64,000 nt of DNA from Drosophila persimilis (Eukaryota > Arthropoda > Insecta > Diptera > Drosophilidae), in the NCBI RefSeq assembly GCF_003286085.1, contig NW_020825317.1, positions 3,596,001-3,660,000 of the forward strand, read 5' to 3'. This document shows, one piece after another, positions 1 to 11,275 of this stretch. Numbering within the stretch: the stretch's first letter is position 1; each line of letters starts with the position of its first letter. A program made the position numbers and the translations under genes. The notes beneath the pieces are model-generated. The model searched no databases. It worked only from the letters and a program-made list of their open reading frames with translations, and had not been told where the DNA came from.

Positions 1-41
1 AGTACTCAAATTGTGCTATTTTGCAATTTGCTTTTTTGCAG

Positions 42-98
42 GTTTACCATAGAGAAGGTCAAAGCACTATAGACGTCCGATTATCACGGCCTAGCTGA
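42..98 (+). CDS. Putative terminal coding exon of an unidentified gene entering from the left
   Basis: A pyrimidine-rich acceptor ending TTTTTTGCAG at position 41 is followed by an open frame of 18 codons (VYHREGQSTIDVRLSRPS) and a TGA at 96-98. An AATAAA lies 85 nt after the stop, which fits a short 3'UTR. The exon is too short to show a domain, and I do not recognise the protein; the rest of the gene lies outside the window. The acceptor also reads CAG|GT, but GTTTAC is a poor donor, so I prefer an ordinary exon to a recursive splice site. Frame and stop are read directly; the assignment as an exon is inference. Confidence 0.35.
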   Translation, partial: VYHREGQSTIDVRLSRPS

Positions 99-182
99 TA
101 TCTATCGATTGTTGCAACCAATAGTTATGAAGGCATCAAGTGGCAGCCCCCAAAGACTTCACGTCTAATACAAGTGCAAAAA

Positions 183-188
183 AATAAA
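183..188 (+). terminator. Poly(A) signal AATAAA
   Basis: A canonical hexamer lies 85 nt downstream of the stop codon at 96-98 and is the natural 3' end signal for that exon. The stretch is A-rich, so a chance occurrence is possible. Confidence 0.35.
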
Positions 189-283
189 ATACAAAATTAA
201 AGCGCCAGATATAAATCCAGTTAAAAAGATATTTGGACTGCATCGTCAGAGGAGATCGTTGCAATATGCGGTACCCCTAATCG

Positions 284-289
284 TTTATT
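284..289 (-). terminator. Poly(A) signal AATAAA on the minus strand
   Basis: TTTATT on the plus strand reads AATAAA on the minus strand, about 245 nt beyond the TAG at 535-537. It would end the minus-strand gene tail to tail with the plus-strand gene ending near 200. Confidence 0.3.
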
Positions 290-534
290 TGCTATAAACC
301 AGACTCAAGAATGTGACAAGCTTGGATTAGTTTAATTGTGAATTGGCTGTGCACAATTGTATGTATGTATGTATTGTACGTGTGTTGTTTTGCGTGTACG
401 CAAAATGGTATCTAGGAATTCCAAAGTGCTCAAGCTTGTACATTGCTGAAAATGGCTGCCAATTTTCCATTGTAGTCTGTCAATTTAAGCATCGGAAGCT
501 GCTAATTGTGTATTGAAGCAAAGTCCATTTTAAA

Positions 535-672
535 CTAATAGAAGCCGGGAGGATCATTGTCGTTGTCGGTGTCTTGTTCGATGATGACGACATCTAGGTG
601 CTCGTCCTGCACGTAGAAGACCAGGTAGGTCTGGCAAAGCATCTCCGGCTCAAAAACAGGAATGAGAATAAT
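535..672 (-). CDS. Putative terminal coding exon, minus strand, unknown protein
   Basis: The minus strand has an open frame of 45 codons ending in TAG. Its central part uses mostly G/C-ending codons (CTG GTC TTC TAC GTG CAG GAC GAG CAC), typical of fly coding DNA and unlike the AT-rich flanks. Peptide pieces are PEMLCQTYLVFYVQDEHL and VVIIEQDTDNDNDPPGFY; the tail is acidic with a D/N alternation. An in-frame acceptor TATATTAG sits just before 672. An alternative acceptor, TTTTTGAG, would start the exon at 648. I could not place the upstream exon and I do not recognise the family. Confidence 0.45.
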   Translation of the reverse strand: MILIPVFEPEMLCQTYLVFYVQDEHLDVVIIEQDTDNDNDPPGFY

Positions 673-763
673 CTAATATAATCTTCATAGCAATACTGGT
701 TAAATCACTTCACACGTCACACTTTGGGTAATACTTGTACTTACTTTGCGGTTTTTTTCCGAG

Positions 764-963
764 TTGTGACTCTAACCTACTCAAGTGACTCCTACCTCAA
801 GTGTAAGTATAATTACATCAAATACAATGATATATTATTGCTTATTTCGTTTCTCTACGACTAATTTTTCCAACTCTTGCCTTGCCAGTGCCTTAAACAA
901 TCGGGAACTGAAGGAAGCCTCTTGCTAAATGGAATGAAGGAGGAGTGGAACGGCAAATATTAA
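764..963 (+). CDS. Possible plus-strand two-exon fragment around an 86-nt intron (803-888)
   Basis: A donor GTAAGTAT at 803 and an acceptor CCTTGCCAG at 888 enclose 86 nt with a CTAAT branch motif at 861-865, the size and layout of a minimal fly intron. Two readings join across it. One gives VTLTYSSDSYLKLP and a stop soon after the junction. The other is open after the junction as CLKQSGTEGSLLLNGMKEEW plus four codons, stopping at 961-963. The first exon could start after TTTTTCCGAG at 763. The splice signals are good but the coding evidence is thin; it may instead be a UTR intron or chance. Confidence 0.22.
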
Positions 964-3900
964 TGGAATTTTGTCATACTATTTACCATCATCGAAGTGC
1001 CAATCGGATCTATGAAAGTGTGCAAAGAGAAAAATCTTTCAACACTCGGGCAGCTTCATTTAAGTCCTGTAGGCACATACTTTATTTAATTTCCCCCCAT
1101 TGTATTTTTTATACATTGAGGTGTTTCAAATATGGTTTAGATTCCAGAGAATCCCCATCCCGAACGTCGCTATCATCGCTTACAGACTAGCTTTCTATAA
1201 GCTAATCTTTAAATTAGGTTATAGTTTAATAATTATTTAATCACGATTTAACTTTTATGTAATTAATTTAAAGCACCGATAGATTGAAATATCCACAATT
1301 CGAGGCATCAGATTTCGAGTCCGAGGTCACCAAGTCCCTCTCGTAAATGTCATCATTATGATCTACATAAGTCGGGAATTCTCCATAAAAATAATTCACT
1401 TGTCATTATCACTCGATTATAATTATTCTGTTTACTTACTTTGCCATTTCATTTTTGATAGATATGGTATACATTATACAAATTTCAAACCAGCCTCAGA
1501 TCACTATTGTCGAGGCATATTTATTGTAATGATATTCACTGGCATATTCAGTCGGACTCTGAAGAGCAAACTATAAAGCAGTGACTCGCAAAATAAGAAC
1601 AAGTTTTCAAAGCGATCTGAACATCATTGGGGACCTTTGATCCCCTCGAAAGTGATTGTTGAAGATAGCTGGAAGTTTCTTTGAAGGACTTATCCGTACC
1701 ATAATTTTCGCCCCGTCTGCCTGTCGCCTATATCGGATTATCAGAAACGGAAGAGACACAAGTCGACTGGGCAAATATCAAACAGTGGGAAAACCAAGCC
1801 CAGTTTAGTATATTCTGGTCCGGTCTGCATTTCCGCTGCATTGTATGGTGCTGGCAAATAGAGCGCCAACCAGAACCAGACTGCGTCTTTTTTTCGGGCG
1901 CTTCGTTCTTACATAACCAACAACGGAACGGGGACGGCACGGCGGCCTTTGTGCGACGACAAAGGGAAAGCCGACCAAAACTGAAACCGAAAGAACCGAA
2001 CCGAACCCCGGGAACACGGTAGACAAAAGCCGTGCCGCTGCAATGTCGAAACCCAAGACTGAAGAAATTCGCTAGAAAATGCCACGGGGTAATGACAAAT
2101 ATTGACATTTCCTGGGGGTAACCTTAAACCATCCACCAATCCACACATATCCCACACAATAGACACGCTTTTATCGATAAATAGCACAACGAACCCGCCA
2201 ATCCCCGAACTTTGAGTATCTATAGGGATTTTTGGGATACTATTGGGGAGGCACAGCAGGTTCTTGCGGTTAGGAACGATCGGATTACATTCACACGGTC
2301 CTTGTTCGCGTTCACGTTCGCGTTCTCATACTCATGGTTTCGGCTTATTTTTTTTTTTTTTTTGGGTTTTAATCTATCGTTCCTCAATTGGTTTTCTGGT
2401 CAGTCGTTGGTCAAATATTTAATCTAAACTAGAATCCCATTTATGCTGGTAGTTCTGTTTAGATTACCAATTAGCGTCAGTCTAATCAAAAGAGTACAAT
2501 AAACTAGATTCCCAGGGCGTGATCCACTTTCGAGGGAGATCTTTGCTCTTGACAGCTGGGGTATCTCTAGAGGCCAATTGAGAGAATGAAACTCCATGAA
2601 ACTGGAAACTCTTGGGATACTTGGGATACTTTTCAAAGGTTTTTGGGACCGTTTCAGGAACTGTTGGAAGATCAATATTCTCCTGGCAGTTGAAATGTAG
2701 CCTCTGAAAGAAAGATACATATATCTACAGCTTCCAAGGAGTACCATGGGCTCTGGGGAGCCTTTAAATTCCTCGGAATGCGCTAGAAGCTGAAAAAGAG
2801 TCTCGGTTTCTCTTGATTTCCTTTTGTGCCCTAATGTATCCCTATATTCTGCAGCAAAGATGATCTCAGATCGCATAAAGCACAACCCATTTAACCATCC
2901 ACATTGAACGTTGAATAGCACCGGTCGGTGGCATTGTCCTGCATCCCGTGGGATGGCTGAAACTGAAACCCCATCCTGTTGACCACAACAAAGCGTCCTT
3001 CCGAGACGTGCGGCGCGGCGCCCTTTCTGGGCTGAAAGCTAATAATTATGGCACACGAAAAAATACCACACTCTTGCCCTGCTTTCACACTTGCCACCTG
3101 CCGACGCAGAGTGTCGTGGGCAAGGACCCCAGGCGGCAGCCAGTAATGCGTTTAATAGCAACGCATTACATTCCCGGCGCGCGGCACACGGCTGAAGCCC
3201 TAAATTTGCACAACTCCCCGGAAATGTTCAACGCCCCCGCTTGGCATGAAAATTATTTTGTTACATTTTTGTATACCCCACACAGAGTGGCGACAAGGAA
3301 GGGTATATTGGATTCCTGCAAAGATCGATCGAAAATTAATGGTTCTGATAGCATTTCTTTAATTCTTTTCTTTTGGAATTTCTGGGTTTGCAATTCAATA
3401 ATTACGAGTATGCGTTTAAAAGTGTGTCCCAAATTCTGAGAAAATGTCATATCAATCATTCCTGCATTCTTCGTTGAAGGGTAATGTTTAAGTCTTTGGT
3501 ATTCACATCTTTCTCACCCTGGCTATAGAAGACAAGGTATATATATCGATTATATATATAGTAGCTGTAGACAGTAGACTAAAGCATCAAAGCAGCATTG
3601 TTAAACCGCACCACATGCAGACATTTTGTGTGTGACCACATGGCATAATGAGCAAATGGCAAAGGACAAAGGCAAAGGACGAGCACTACTGGCCACTCGG
3701 ACGACTTGCTCTCAGGTGTGTGGGTCCCTTCTGTGCGGGTGTGGGTGCTGGTGTCAGCCGGCAGGATGTCTGTGGTTAGGCGGCCAGCGATTGCCTTCCC
3801 CCATTTCGCTTGAGTAGGTGTAAAATTGGAATGTTATTCATGGGCAGCGAATGCCATGCCCCAGGCATGGGCACAGCACGAGGTGTTCCCAAAAACCCTC

Positions 3901-6900
3901 TAACGAAGGAGATATATACATACATATATTGCTGATCAGCACTATGTAGGTGCCCGTCTGTGGGTGTGTCTCTTGCGTAATTATTTCCTTGTCTTCAAGG
4001 AGTTTATGGAATTAGATCATATGACTTTCATATGACTGCTTATAAGTAGTTCCCTATAAGTCACGTCTATATGTCTATTTTCAAATGCAGATTTAGCCTG
4101 ATCCGAAGACTAAATAATATAGCAACCAAAGGAGCAACCGTTGTATTAGAGTATGTCCAGAAAAAGGGGAACATGTCATTATAGAAGCTTTTCTCTCAAG
4201 TTTGGGCATGAGAGGGCTTACTCCCAAGAGAAATCTAGTGAATTATATTTATAATATGTCTACGCATAATGCTGCTAATGAGTTCATTGATCTGCCATTC
4301 TTCCTGTATCTTCCACTCCTCGCTAGAGCCCATCTTCAATTCCATGTGAATAAGTGTTGAATTTGGCCATGTTTCCAGTGGGATTGTTGTGAATGTTTAA
4401 ACATTTGGCGCTTCCAGTTTCACTTTTTCAGGGTGTTGATGAGAGTGTGGATGTGGGGATGATGAAGGGGCACGCGTCATGGCAACCAGCAACAAAAGAA
4501 CACGGACATCCGCGGGCAATGTCCTCTCAGAGAGCCAAGGGAAAGTCCTTGTTTGTTTGTTTGCTTTCGGATGGTTGAGTTTCGGATGTCCTGCTCACGT
4601 TGCATGCACCACAACAAAAACAGAACAATGCGAGTGTGGCCCCTGCTGTTGTCCTGGATTAGTGGACCCATGGACCCTCCTCGTTGACGGCTCGCCGTCT
4701 GCAATATTACTTGCCCTCGAAAGTTAATTAAGGTTCGCACAATCTATGCGGAAAATGTCAACGAAAGCAAACAGAGACTGTATGCCGACTGTAATATACC
4801 TCATAGACGGAAACATCTTGGATTGTCGAAAAGAATCGCAGAGGATGGGTTATTTCTTGAAATCGTACTCCATTTTAGAGGTAAGATTTATTATGATGAT
4901 CTAATGTCTTTTTGAGGATTAGTATACTCTGATGTTATAGATAACTGTTTTGCGATTTGATGTACAATGATGTATCAGGAAGATTTGATGTGCATTTGAT
5001 TTCGGGGAACTGAAAGAAGTGTTCCGTGGCACTTTCGTAGTCCTAGAATGTAATATCTGCTCCCCCTTAGTTCATACTTCTAGGGTGTTATTTGTATCTC
5101 TTATTTTGTTCATACTGCTGCTGGAATACATTACACCCTTGTCCTCTATGAATACCCCTCGTTGAACAGAGAAAGAGAGTGAAATTTGGTCCGAGCATTG
5201 AACCGCAAATGAGCCAAAGCCGTAGTTGTAGCCAGAGCCAAGGTCCCGCAGCCTCTGCCTCTGCCTCGCGAATGTGAATGTGAATGTAGACATGGCTACC
5301 ACCCGCGGCGACAGTGCCCATAATTAGCTGCGGCCGACGCTAATTGTCCTTTACCTAGGATGTGCTGTGCCTCCTCCTACTACTCCTACTCCGACTCTCC
5401 GACATTCGGTGGGTTTCGGTTTACATCTGAATGCAGTACCATTCAGCATTATGCCATGAAATTCAGTGGAGATTCAGACTGTTTCCAGGTGACTTCACAT
5501 TGTGCGCATATTTCGGGATTTTGGCTGCCAAATGAAGCGAAGACTGTACCTCCAATGTTTGACATTTCCTTCGCTATCTTGTGGCTAGGGATAGTCCAGA
5601 GAATGTATTCCCTTGGAGGAGAGTACAAGACGTCAAGAAACCATCAATCTGCAGTGCTTTCGGGCCTTTAATTCGAAATACGGAAGAATTATAGAGACTT
5701 GCATTGTGTTTTGAAGGTTCTTTGATTAGAGAATTTAGAATAGTTTTGACCCTTACCCCATATCCCTACCCCTACCCCTACGCCTACCCCTGGCCACCCA
5801 GCAACCCCTGCTGTTCCCGTTCCTCCTCCTCTGGAAAAATTTTAACAAAATTCATTCAATTAAATCAAATCGTTCGAGACGCAACAGGAAACAGCAGCCG
5901 GTCACAATTGCCGTTACCCAATGGAACCCCGCACCCCCTCCCACCCGTTTTAAAAGCCCCGCACGCTCGTCTGGTACCCTGCTTCTTACTCCCGATTCCA
6001 CACCCAAAAAGCAATAATTTTTGGCAATTTAATTGAAAATCGACTACGGCACAGTCCAGGATGATATCCAGGGGACGAAATGTTTTTAAAACAATGCGAG
6101 GGCGGGGTCGGGGTCGGGGTCGGGGCCGGCCAAGCGACCAGGGGTAGGGGAAAGGGTCACGCGTGCGCTCTCCCCTGCTGGTCTGCACTGGTACGAAAAA
6201 TGGGAACAAATGGTCCCGGTCACGCGCCAAACGCTAAAAGGTCAACAAACAATTAAACAATCCGCAAGAAGAGTGAAAGGCTGAAGCATTAGATGCACTA
6301 TCGAAATATAATATTGTGTGTAAAATGTTTTCGAGAATTATGAGAAGATATTTTAGAAATAGCTCAGTGAAAAGTTGCAAGTTTCAGGAGATATCTCTTG
6401 GAATGAGAGATGAACCTTAATTATGATCAGTAGTACCTACACCTTATGGAGTGATTATAGTCAGAAACATGAAGACATCTGAAATTGTATCAACAAAGCA
6501 CAAAAACACAAGGATACATATGTATGGTTCCTTCAATGCATTGCAAACATCTTGCATGAATAATACGACCCACCGCAAAGGGTATGTGTCCTTTGAGATG
6601 CGGAAAGAGATGTAGATATTTGTGTAGTAAGGGCAGGAGAACCCTATATAAGGGTCGCTACCCCAGGCCAGGCCTCTGGATATTTTCCGCATAGTTTTAT
6701 CATTTTTGCGGTCATGCCGGACGCTGCTTGCCAGTGTGGCAGGAAGTGTGGCAGGAGACACCCATTAAAGGTTCACTGTGAAAATACTTCATGTCCATTT
6801 ACTGTCCAGCAACGGATGGTTTAATGAGACCTTTTTTCGTTGCAGAACCTCATCGACATGGACTTGTTTGGGATTTGGAAAGGGCTATGCGAAGGGCTGG

Positions 6901-8346
6901 CAATGGAGTGGAGTATCCAGGGCATAATGAGGCCAAAAGGCGTCCAAGGGTCAGTGCTAAGGCTCCTTAAGTACGGGGTATATTCAATTATTGAGACAAT
7001 TATCATTGTTGTGGACTTGTTGAGCACAGAGATAAGAGTTCTTTGATGGAGATCCTTTTAATGATATCCAAGGGTTACCAACGGATACTTACTGTGGCAG
7101 AGACCTAAGCCAAGTTTCTGTTGGAGTTCAGGCCGACTTATTATTTGATTGTTTTAGTCCAAAGAATATACAAACTTTTTCAATTTTAATTTCTGTTTGT
7201 AAAGATCGAGTTAGAGAACATAATGGATTAATGCTTTGATTTATATAGAAATATCCACTGCTTTCAGAACAAGAAAATGAACGCAAATAAAGATTTCTTT
7301 AGACGCACTCGTATAAAGAAATCTCTTATTTTTGAAAAACCATTATCAGAGCAAGCATTCCTTTAGAAAGAAGAGCGAATCGAACTTTGATTTGAGCCGC
7401 CATTATCCTGGCAAATCAACCCATGAAGCAAATACTTAAATATCAATTTATTACGTTGGCACCTCTCCCTTCGGATGGTATTTGTATATGTATCTGTGGC
7501 TGCAGTAGTATATTTAGCTCCCTCGTGCGACGGCAAAACAATAATCCATCATTTGCTTTGTGCATGACCGTGGCTGTGGCTGTCCTACGGCTGTCCGCTG
7601 GCATCATTAGTCAGTCCAGTGGCTCAGAGTCTGGAGTCTGTCTCCTTTCGATGGCAGAGGAACACCTGTCTGTCGGTGCGAGTCAGTCAGTGGCTTTGCC
7701 AGAGTATAGATGAGGGCCCTCTGCCCTCTAATTGCTTATAGAGTTATTAACCAATTTATAATGATTTTCGGGGGCAGCGGTTACCGAGGTAATTCGATAG
7801 CCCCGTTCTGCAGCGTTCTGATTCAGATGTTCAGGTGCGGAGGGGCATTCTGAATCTGAACCCGAAATGAACCCGATCCGAGGTAAAAATTGGTACAGAT
7901 TTAGAGATCATTTTGGATTGATTCGGGGACCACCCAAAGCACTGCTTTAGATCTCTTAATTTGTCTGCTTTTTGTTAAGGAAAGTTCCATTGTATTCCAT
8001 ACACATATTCTATATAGTGCCTCATATTCGTTCCCTTTTAATGGGCACAATGGGTATATACAAAAATATATGATAATTTTTAGAGCTAATTAAAGGGGAA
8101 ACCGTTAATCAAACCGTTTTTTGATACAAATGTAGAGAAAATTCCCAGTCTATACTATAGAAAAATTACTAGCAAAATTCATTGCACAGAGATTATTGAA
8201 AAAACTATTGATTTGCAGCTTCTAATGGTATGGCTTTTGCTTGAATAGGATTCCATATGATACATAACATTGGATTTTCTATTTGATCAGTCACTTTTCT
8301 TAGAACAATCCACAGATATCCATAAATTAAATATAAAATCAAAAAT
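964..8346. other. Gene-poor interval
   Basis: I see no supported gene here. The interval is AT-rich with scattered TATCGAT sites (a perfect TATCGATA near 2173) and pyrimidine and G/C-skewed simple repeats, for example CCCTAC-type repeats at 5760-5790 and GGGTCG repeats at 6100-6125. GC-rich islands lie near 1700-2060 and 2940-3250. The former has an open frame without Met at 1705-2022 (105 codons), which I do not accept as a gene because overlapping frames look equally plausible. Confidence 0.5.
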
Positions 8347-8925
8347 CTATGAGTAGTCGTTATGATACCACTTAGAAAGCACTATCATAGGGCTCTCCTG
8401 TTTATCATCGCCCATTTCTTCGGTAATTTCTGTTGTTGAAAGCAGTCCGATCACTAGCTAGTTCCTGGCAGCTGCAGGAACGCCGGAGCCGCACCACAGC
8501 CGCTCTGTGTGGAGTCCTCCGAGTAGCTGACGAAAATCACAGCCGTAAACGGGCTCCTGGCATCCGTAGAGGACTGCCCTTCTCTGCTTTTCCGCCTTCG
8601 CTCAGTGTCGATTGCCGCATCCTACAGCGGCTTCGTGGGATCCAGCGAGAAGACACCTATTAAGGAAGCAGTGCCAGTGGTTTGTCATTTCTCTGGTTGT
8701 GTTGCTGTGCCAGAGTATTCATACCAGATCCCCATCACAGATCCACGGAGGCGGAGTAGCTTCGAGTTGCAGGAAGCTTGGTGAGGGACCTGTATGTCAA
8801 ATATTGTACTACCCTATGGATGGCTTAGTTGAATGAACTTACTCGGCAAAATTTGTTGCGCCTTCTTGTTCAGGCTGTAGGTCCCGCTCTCATCCGAGAC
8901 TGGGCCCTCATCCTGTTGCATCCTT
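8347..8925 (-). CDS. Putative small multi-exon gene, minus strand, unknown protein
   Basis: Exon 1 is 8843-8925 (acceptor TTTAATGCAG, ATG at 8919-8921, donor GTAAGTTC). It encodes MQQDEGPVSDESGTYSLNKK and six further codons and ends in phase 1. Exon 2 is 8725-8789 (65 nt; the intron before it is 53 nt). Exon 3 is 8454-8621, after a 103-nt intron, with a weak acceptor GCTGTAG. The three exons join in one frame of 103 codons; exon 3 contains DAAIDTERRRKSREGQSSTD and SPFTAVIFVSYSEDSTQSGC. An alternative last exon, 8347-8429 (acceptor CAACAACAG), also joins exon 1 in phase and encodes ITEEMGDDKQESPMIVLSK and seven more residues. Agreement of phase across independent splice sites is the main evidence. 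I do not recognise a domain. Degeneration to a pseudogene is possible, since a nearer exon-3 acceptor would place an in-frame TAG. Confidence 0.4.
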
Positions 8926-9250
8926 CTGCATTAAACAACAATTATCAAATCTATGCTTATTGTAAACAAATGCGATGCTATGCGTTGATCTGTCTGGCAA
9001 CTCTGTGCGCACGGTCGTACAGCGATCTATCGACGCGCCTTGAATGCAGCTGCGTCTTCTATGGTGGTAACATCTACCGATTTTTTTTTTACTTTTTTGG
9101 TAATGGAATTTTTACAAAATATAAATAAATTTTTGGAAATGTGAATCTAAAACGTGTAATAGAGAAGAAAAACATCGGAACCCTTGCTTCTATCGATATC
9201 TCTAGTATCTGCTTTCAAGATGGGTGGCAGCTCTGAATGTAGAGCTAGTC
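8926..9250. promoter_or_regulatory. Candidate bidirectional promoter between divergent small genes
   Basis: The interval separates the minus-strand gene (start codon 8921) from the plus-strand gene (start codon 9314). It holds a perfect DRE palindrome TATCGATA at 9191-9198, a half-site near 9027 and two motif-7-like strings, TGGCAACTCTG near 8996 and GGCAGCTCTGAA near 9226. DRE and motif 7 are known from housekeeping fly promoters. No TATA box was seen. Transcription starts cannot be placed from sequence alone. Confidence 0.35.
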
Positions 9251-9313
9251 AGTGTGCTTTTTTTATTTAGTTCGGGCTAGAAATACAAATCTACTATTCT
9301 GAGGAAGATTCTG

Positions 9314-9735
9314 ATGTGGCCGCGTTTCCATAAGAATGATTCCGCGGGCAAGAAGATTGGCGAGAGCAGGGAAAAGCGCAAGAGACGGATACAACAATCC
9401 GTGGACGCCGACTTTACCAATGTAGACCAGCCCCCAAACTGTTCAAGTGGATGAAAACTACTACTACTGCCTGTGATGATGATGAAGGAGAATATGCCCC
9501 AAGGCAAGGACTTCACTGACGCCATGGAGAGTGAGAAACTCCAGGCGAGCGCGTGCCACACGAGTAGAACAAAGAGAATGCTTTAGAATGCAATTATAGG
9601 TAAGTACGCAACAATGTATCCGATTCCATCGATATATTAACTCTAGACCCCTTATTCCTAGGTGTATCTTCGCCAACAGAACCTACTCCTCAAACCCAAA
9701 TCCCTGTCTCAATTTGCCAGCAGCAGCAGCCGTAA
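9314..9735 (+). CDS. Putative small three-exon gene, plus strand, basic N-terminal protein
   Basis: Exon a is 9314-9421: MWPRFHKNDSAGKKIGESRE, then KRKRRIQQSVDADFTN, a basic stretch that could be a nuclear-localisation sequence. A weak donor GTAGAC leads through 66 nt to exon b at 9488, which encodes ENMPQGKDFTDAME. Two donors end exon b: GTGAGA at 9531 or the stronger GTAAGT at 9600. Both are phase 1 and join exon c (9662-9735; branch motif TTAAC at 9637-9641), which encodes VSSPTEPTPQTQIPVSIC, then QQQQP and TAA. Using 9531 gives an uninterrupted protein of about 75 residues; using 9600 adds 23 codons, one of them an in-frame TAG. I do not recognise the family, and it could be a decaying gene. 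Confidence 0.4.
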
Positions 9736-10459
9736 GGCAGTTCAAATGTCAAAGTCATTTACTAATGAAGCATGAAGAAAGGACAGGGAGTGAGCTAAAG
9801 ATGTATGTACATACTCGTATGTAGAGAAAGACCTTCCCACAGTCCAACTCGTACGATCCCAATTCCATAACCATTCGTGGGTTCGCATGGAAAATGCGTT
9901 TGTTGTGCGCGGAAAATGGAAGCAAAAATTAACACACTTCAAATCGGGGCAAATCGGGCGAAACGGTGGTACCACAACCATTGTCACTGCCGCAAAGGGG
10001 GGCATGGCATGGCATGTGGCAGGGAATCGTCGTCCGTAGTCCGGAGACAGTGCAATAAATAAAGCGCAACGAAAGTGCGACATCAACGACAAAATAACAA
10101 TCCTATAAATCACTTATTGCCAGCCAAATGGGCGATGGGAGTGGGGCGGCGATGGGCTATAGATACTGCGGGGGTGGGTGCATTACTGACTGATCCGTGT
10201 GGCATAGTGGGAGAGGAGCGGAGTCCTACGCTTGGCCATTGATAAATTGCTCTACGCTTGCACACACACACACATGGAAATGGCAACAAAACTAAAAACA
10301 ATGATATAACCAATCCACAGCCAAGGATTATCCACACTTTTCAGTACAGTCGAAACAGGAGATACCCTGTATAAAGGGTATCTCGGATATTAACGGATCG
10401 GAGGCCTTTTTTTTGGCTTGGGGGCCAACCACTGGTCGACTTAGAAGGTGATGAGAGCG
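9736..10459. other. No supported gene
   Basis: This holds the presumed 3' flank of the plus-strand gene (an AATAAA pair near 10052-10061 could be its poly(A) signal), a short CA run near 10259-10275, and a reading frame on the minus strand that overlaps the tail of the next exon. I see no RNA gene. Confidence 0.4.
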
Positions 10460-10683
10460 CTAATGGGTTCGACTCGCTTTCCGAGCCATCTGGAATCTGG
10501 AATCGGTGTCGGTGTCGGTGTCGTACTTCAGGAAAACATAGACTTGCCGTCTTCCAGAAATGGTGGAGGGAGAGACAACCGTAAACGTAAAAGGGATTCC
10601 ACGGTCGGCCATCTGGTTGTTGACGAAGCGGGGCCTGAGGAGGCTGTTTGCTTCTGCGAAATCCTGCTGGAAGTCGTAGTACC
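10460..10683 (-). CDS. Putative coding exon, minus strand, unknown protein
   Basis: An acceptor CTTTTGTTATTGCTCAG precedes an open frame of 74 codons. The frame begins YYDFQQDFAEANSLLRPRF and contains VNNQMADRGIPFTFTVVSP and RRQVYVFLKYDTDTDTDSRF, ending at TAG 10460-10462. Codon use (TTC CAG CAG GAT TTC GCA GAA GCA AAC) is strongly fly-like. A second minus-strand frame takes over near the end and stays open to 10341 with coding-like content (SESESNPLALSSPSKSTSGW), so a small frameshift or an unrecognised intron is possible. A signal-peptide-like start (MKKCVSAGAIAFVYPFVIA) in another frame at 10743 is probably chance. The upstream exon was not found. Confidence 0.45.
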
Positions 10684-11275
10684 CTGAGCAATAACAAAAG
10701 GGTATACAAAAGCAATGGCTCCGGCAGATACGCATTTTTTCATTTGCTAAATTGCATTGAAACTTAACTGAGATTTCAGCGTGGGGTGGTGGGTGGTGTT
10801 GGTTTTGGGGGTCTTAATTGACAGCAACAATTAAAAACGAAGGAGTCCGCCTGTGGCAGCATGATGCCGGTTCGAACTTGCGCAACAAGTGGCTGCCGAA
10901 ATGTTGCCAGTCTTAAGGCTGCGCAACATTTCGAACTGCCGCCTCGCGTCGCTCTTGATCGGCAGTAGCACTACGGCACAGTGGAGCGCAATGGCAATAT
11001 TTTTCATACAAATACAAATTCCCAATAGATACAAGTGCGCGTTGGTACATGGCTGGTTCGCAGTGACCTGTTTTTTCTCACAGAGTAGGCCTCATGGGTC
11101 CCCCCCCACACCTTTGTTCGTAGAGTTTTCACAAAACTTCTCTTGCAACAGAACTTTCAAGCAACGAAATTCGTGTCAGACTTTTATGAGCCGCAGTAAT
11201 AAATGTTTCTAAACAAGTAAAGCTGACCTTGCCTGACATGACATGGTCTTTCCGCCTCCTCTTTCGCCCTCTCTT
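10684..11275. other. Inter-exon stretch with coding-like frames on both strands
   Basis: Around 10831-10990 both strands have plausible frames: minus LPIKSDARRQFEMLRSLKTG, and plus CATSGCRNVASLKAAQHF. No splice sites decide between them, so I do not call a gene. A perfect 11-bp inverted repeat lies inside. Confidence 0.3.
10897..10933. repeat. Perfect 11-bp inverted repeat, 15-nt loop
   Basis: CGAAATGTTGC (10897-10907) is followed by its exact reverse complement GCAACATTTCG (10923-10933). It could fold as a hairpin in RNA or be a dyad protein site. Confidence 0.6.

Noticed and set aside
1705..2022. 105-codon open frame without Met, plus strand
   Set aside because: Overlapping frames on both strands look equally protein-like and no splice or start signal supports it.
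2948..3439. 163-codon open frame, plus strand
   Set aside because: Composition changes midway (GC-rich then AT-rich), no codon bias, no signals; looks accidental.
4858..4882. TTTTAGAG|GTAAGA acceptor-donor pair
   Set aside because: GAG acceptor, weak tract, and it lies outside the large intron.
10868..10876. GGTTCGAAC tRNA B-box-like strings (also near 30492)
   Set aside because: No acceptor stem, D arm or anticodon arm could be built around them.
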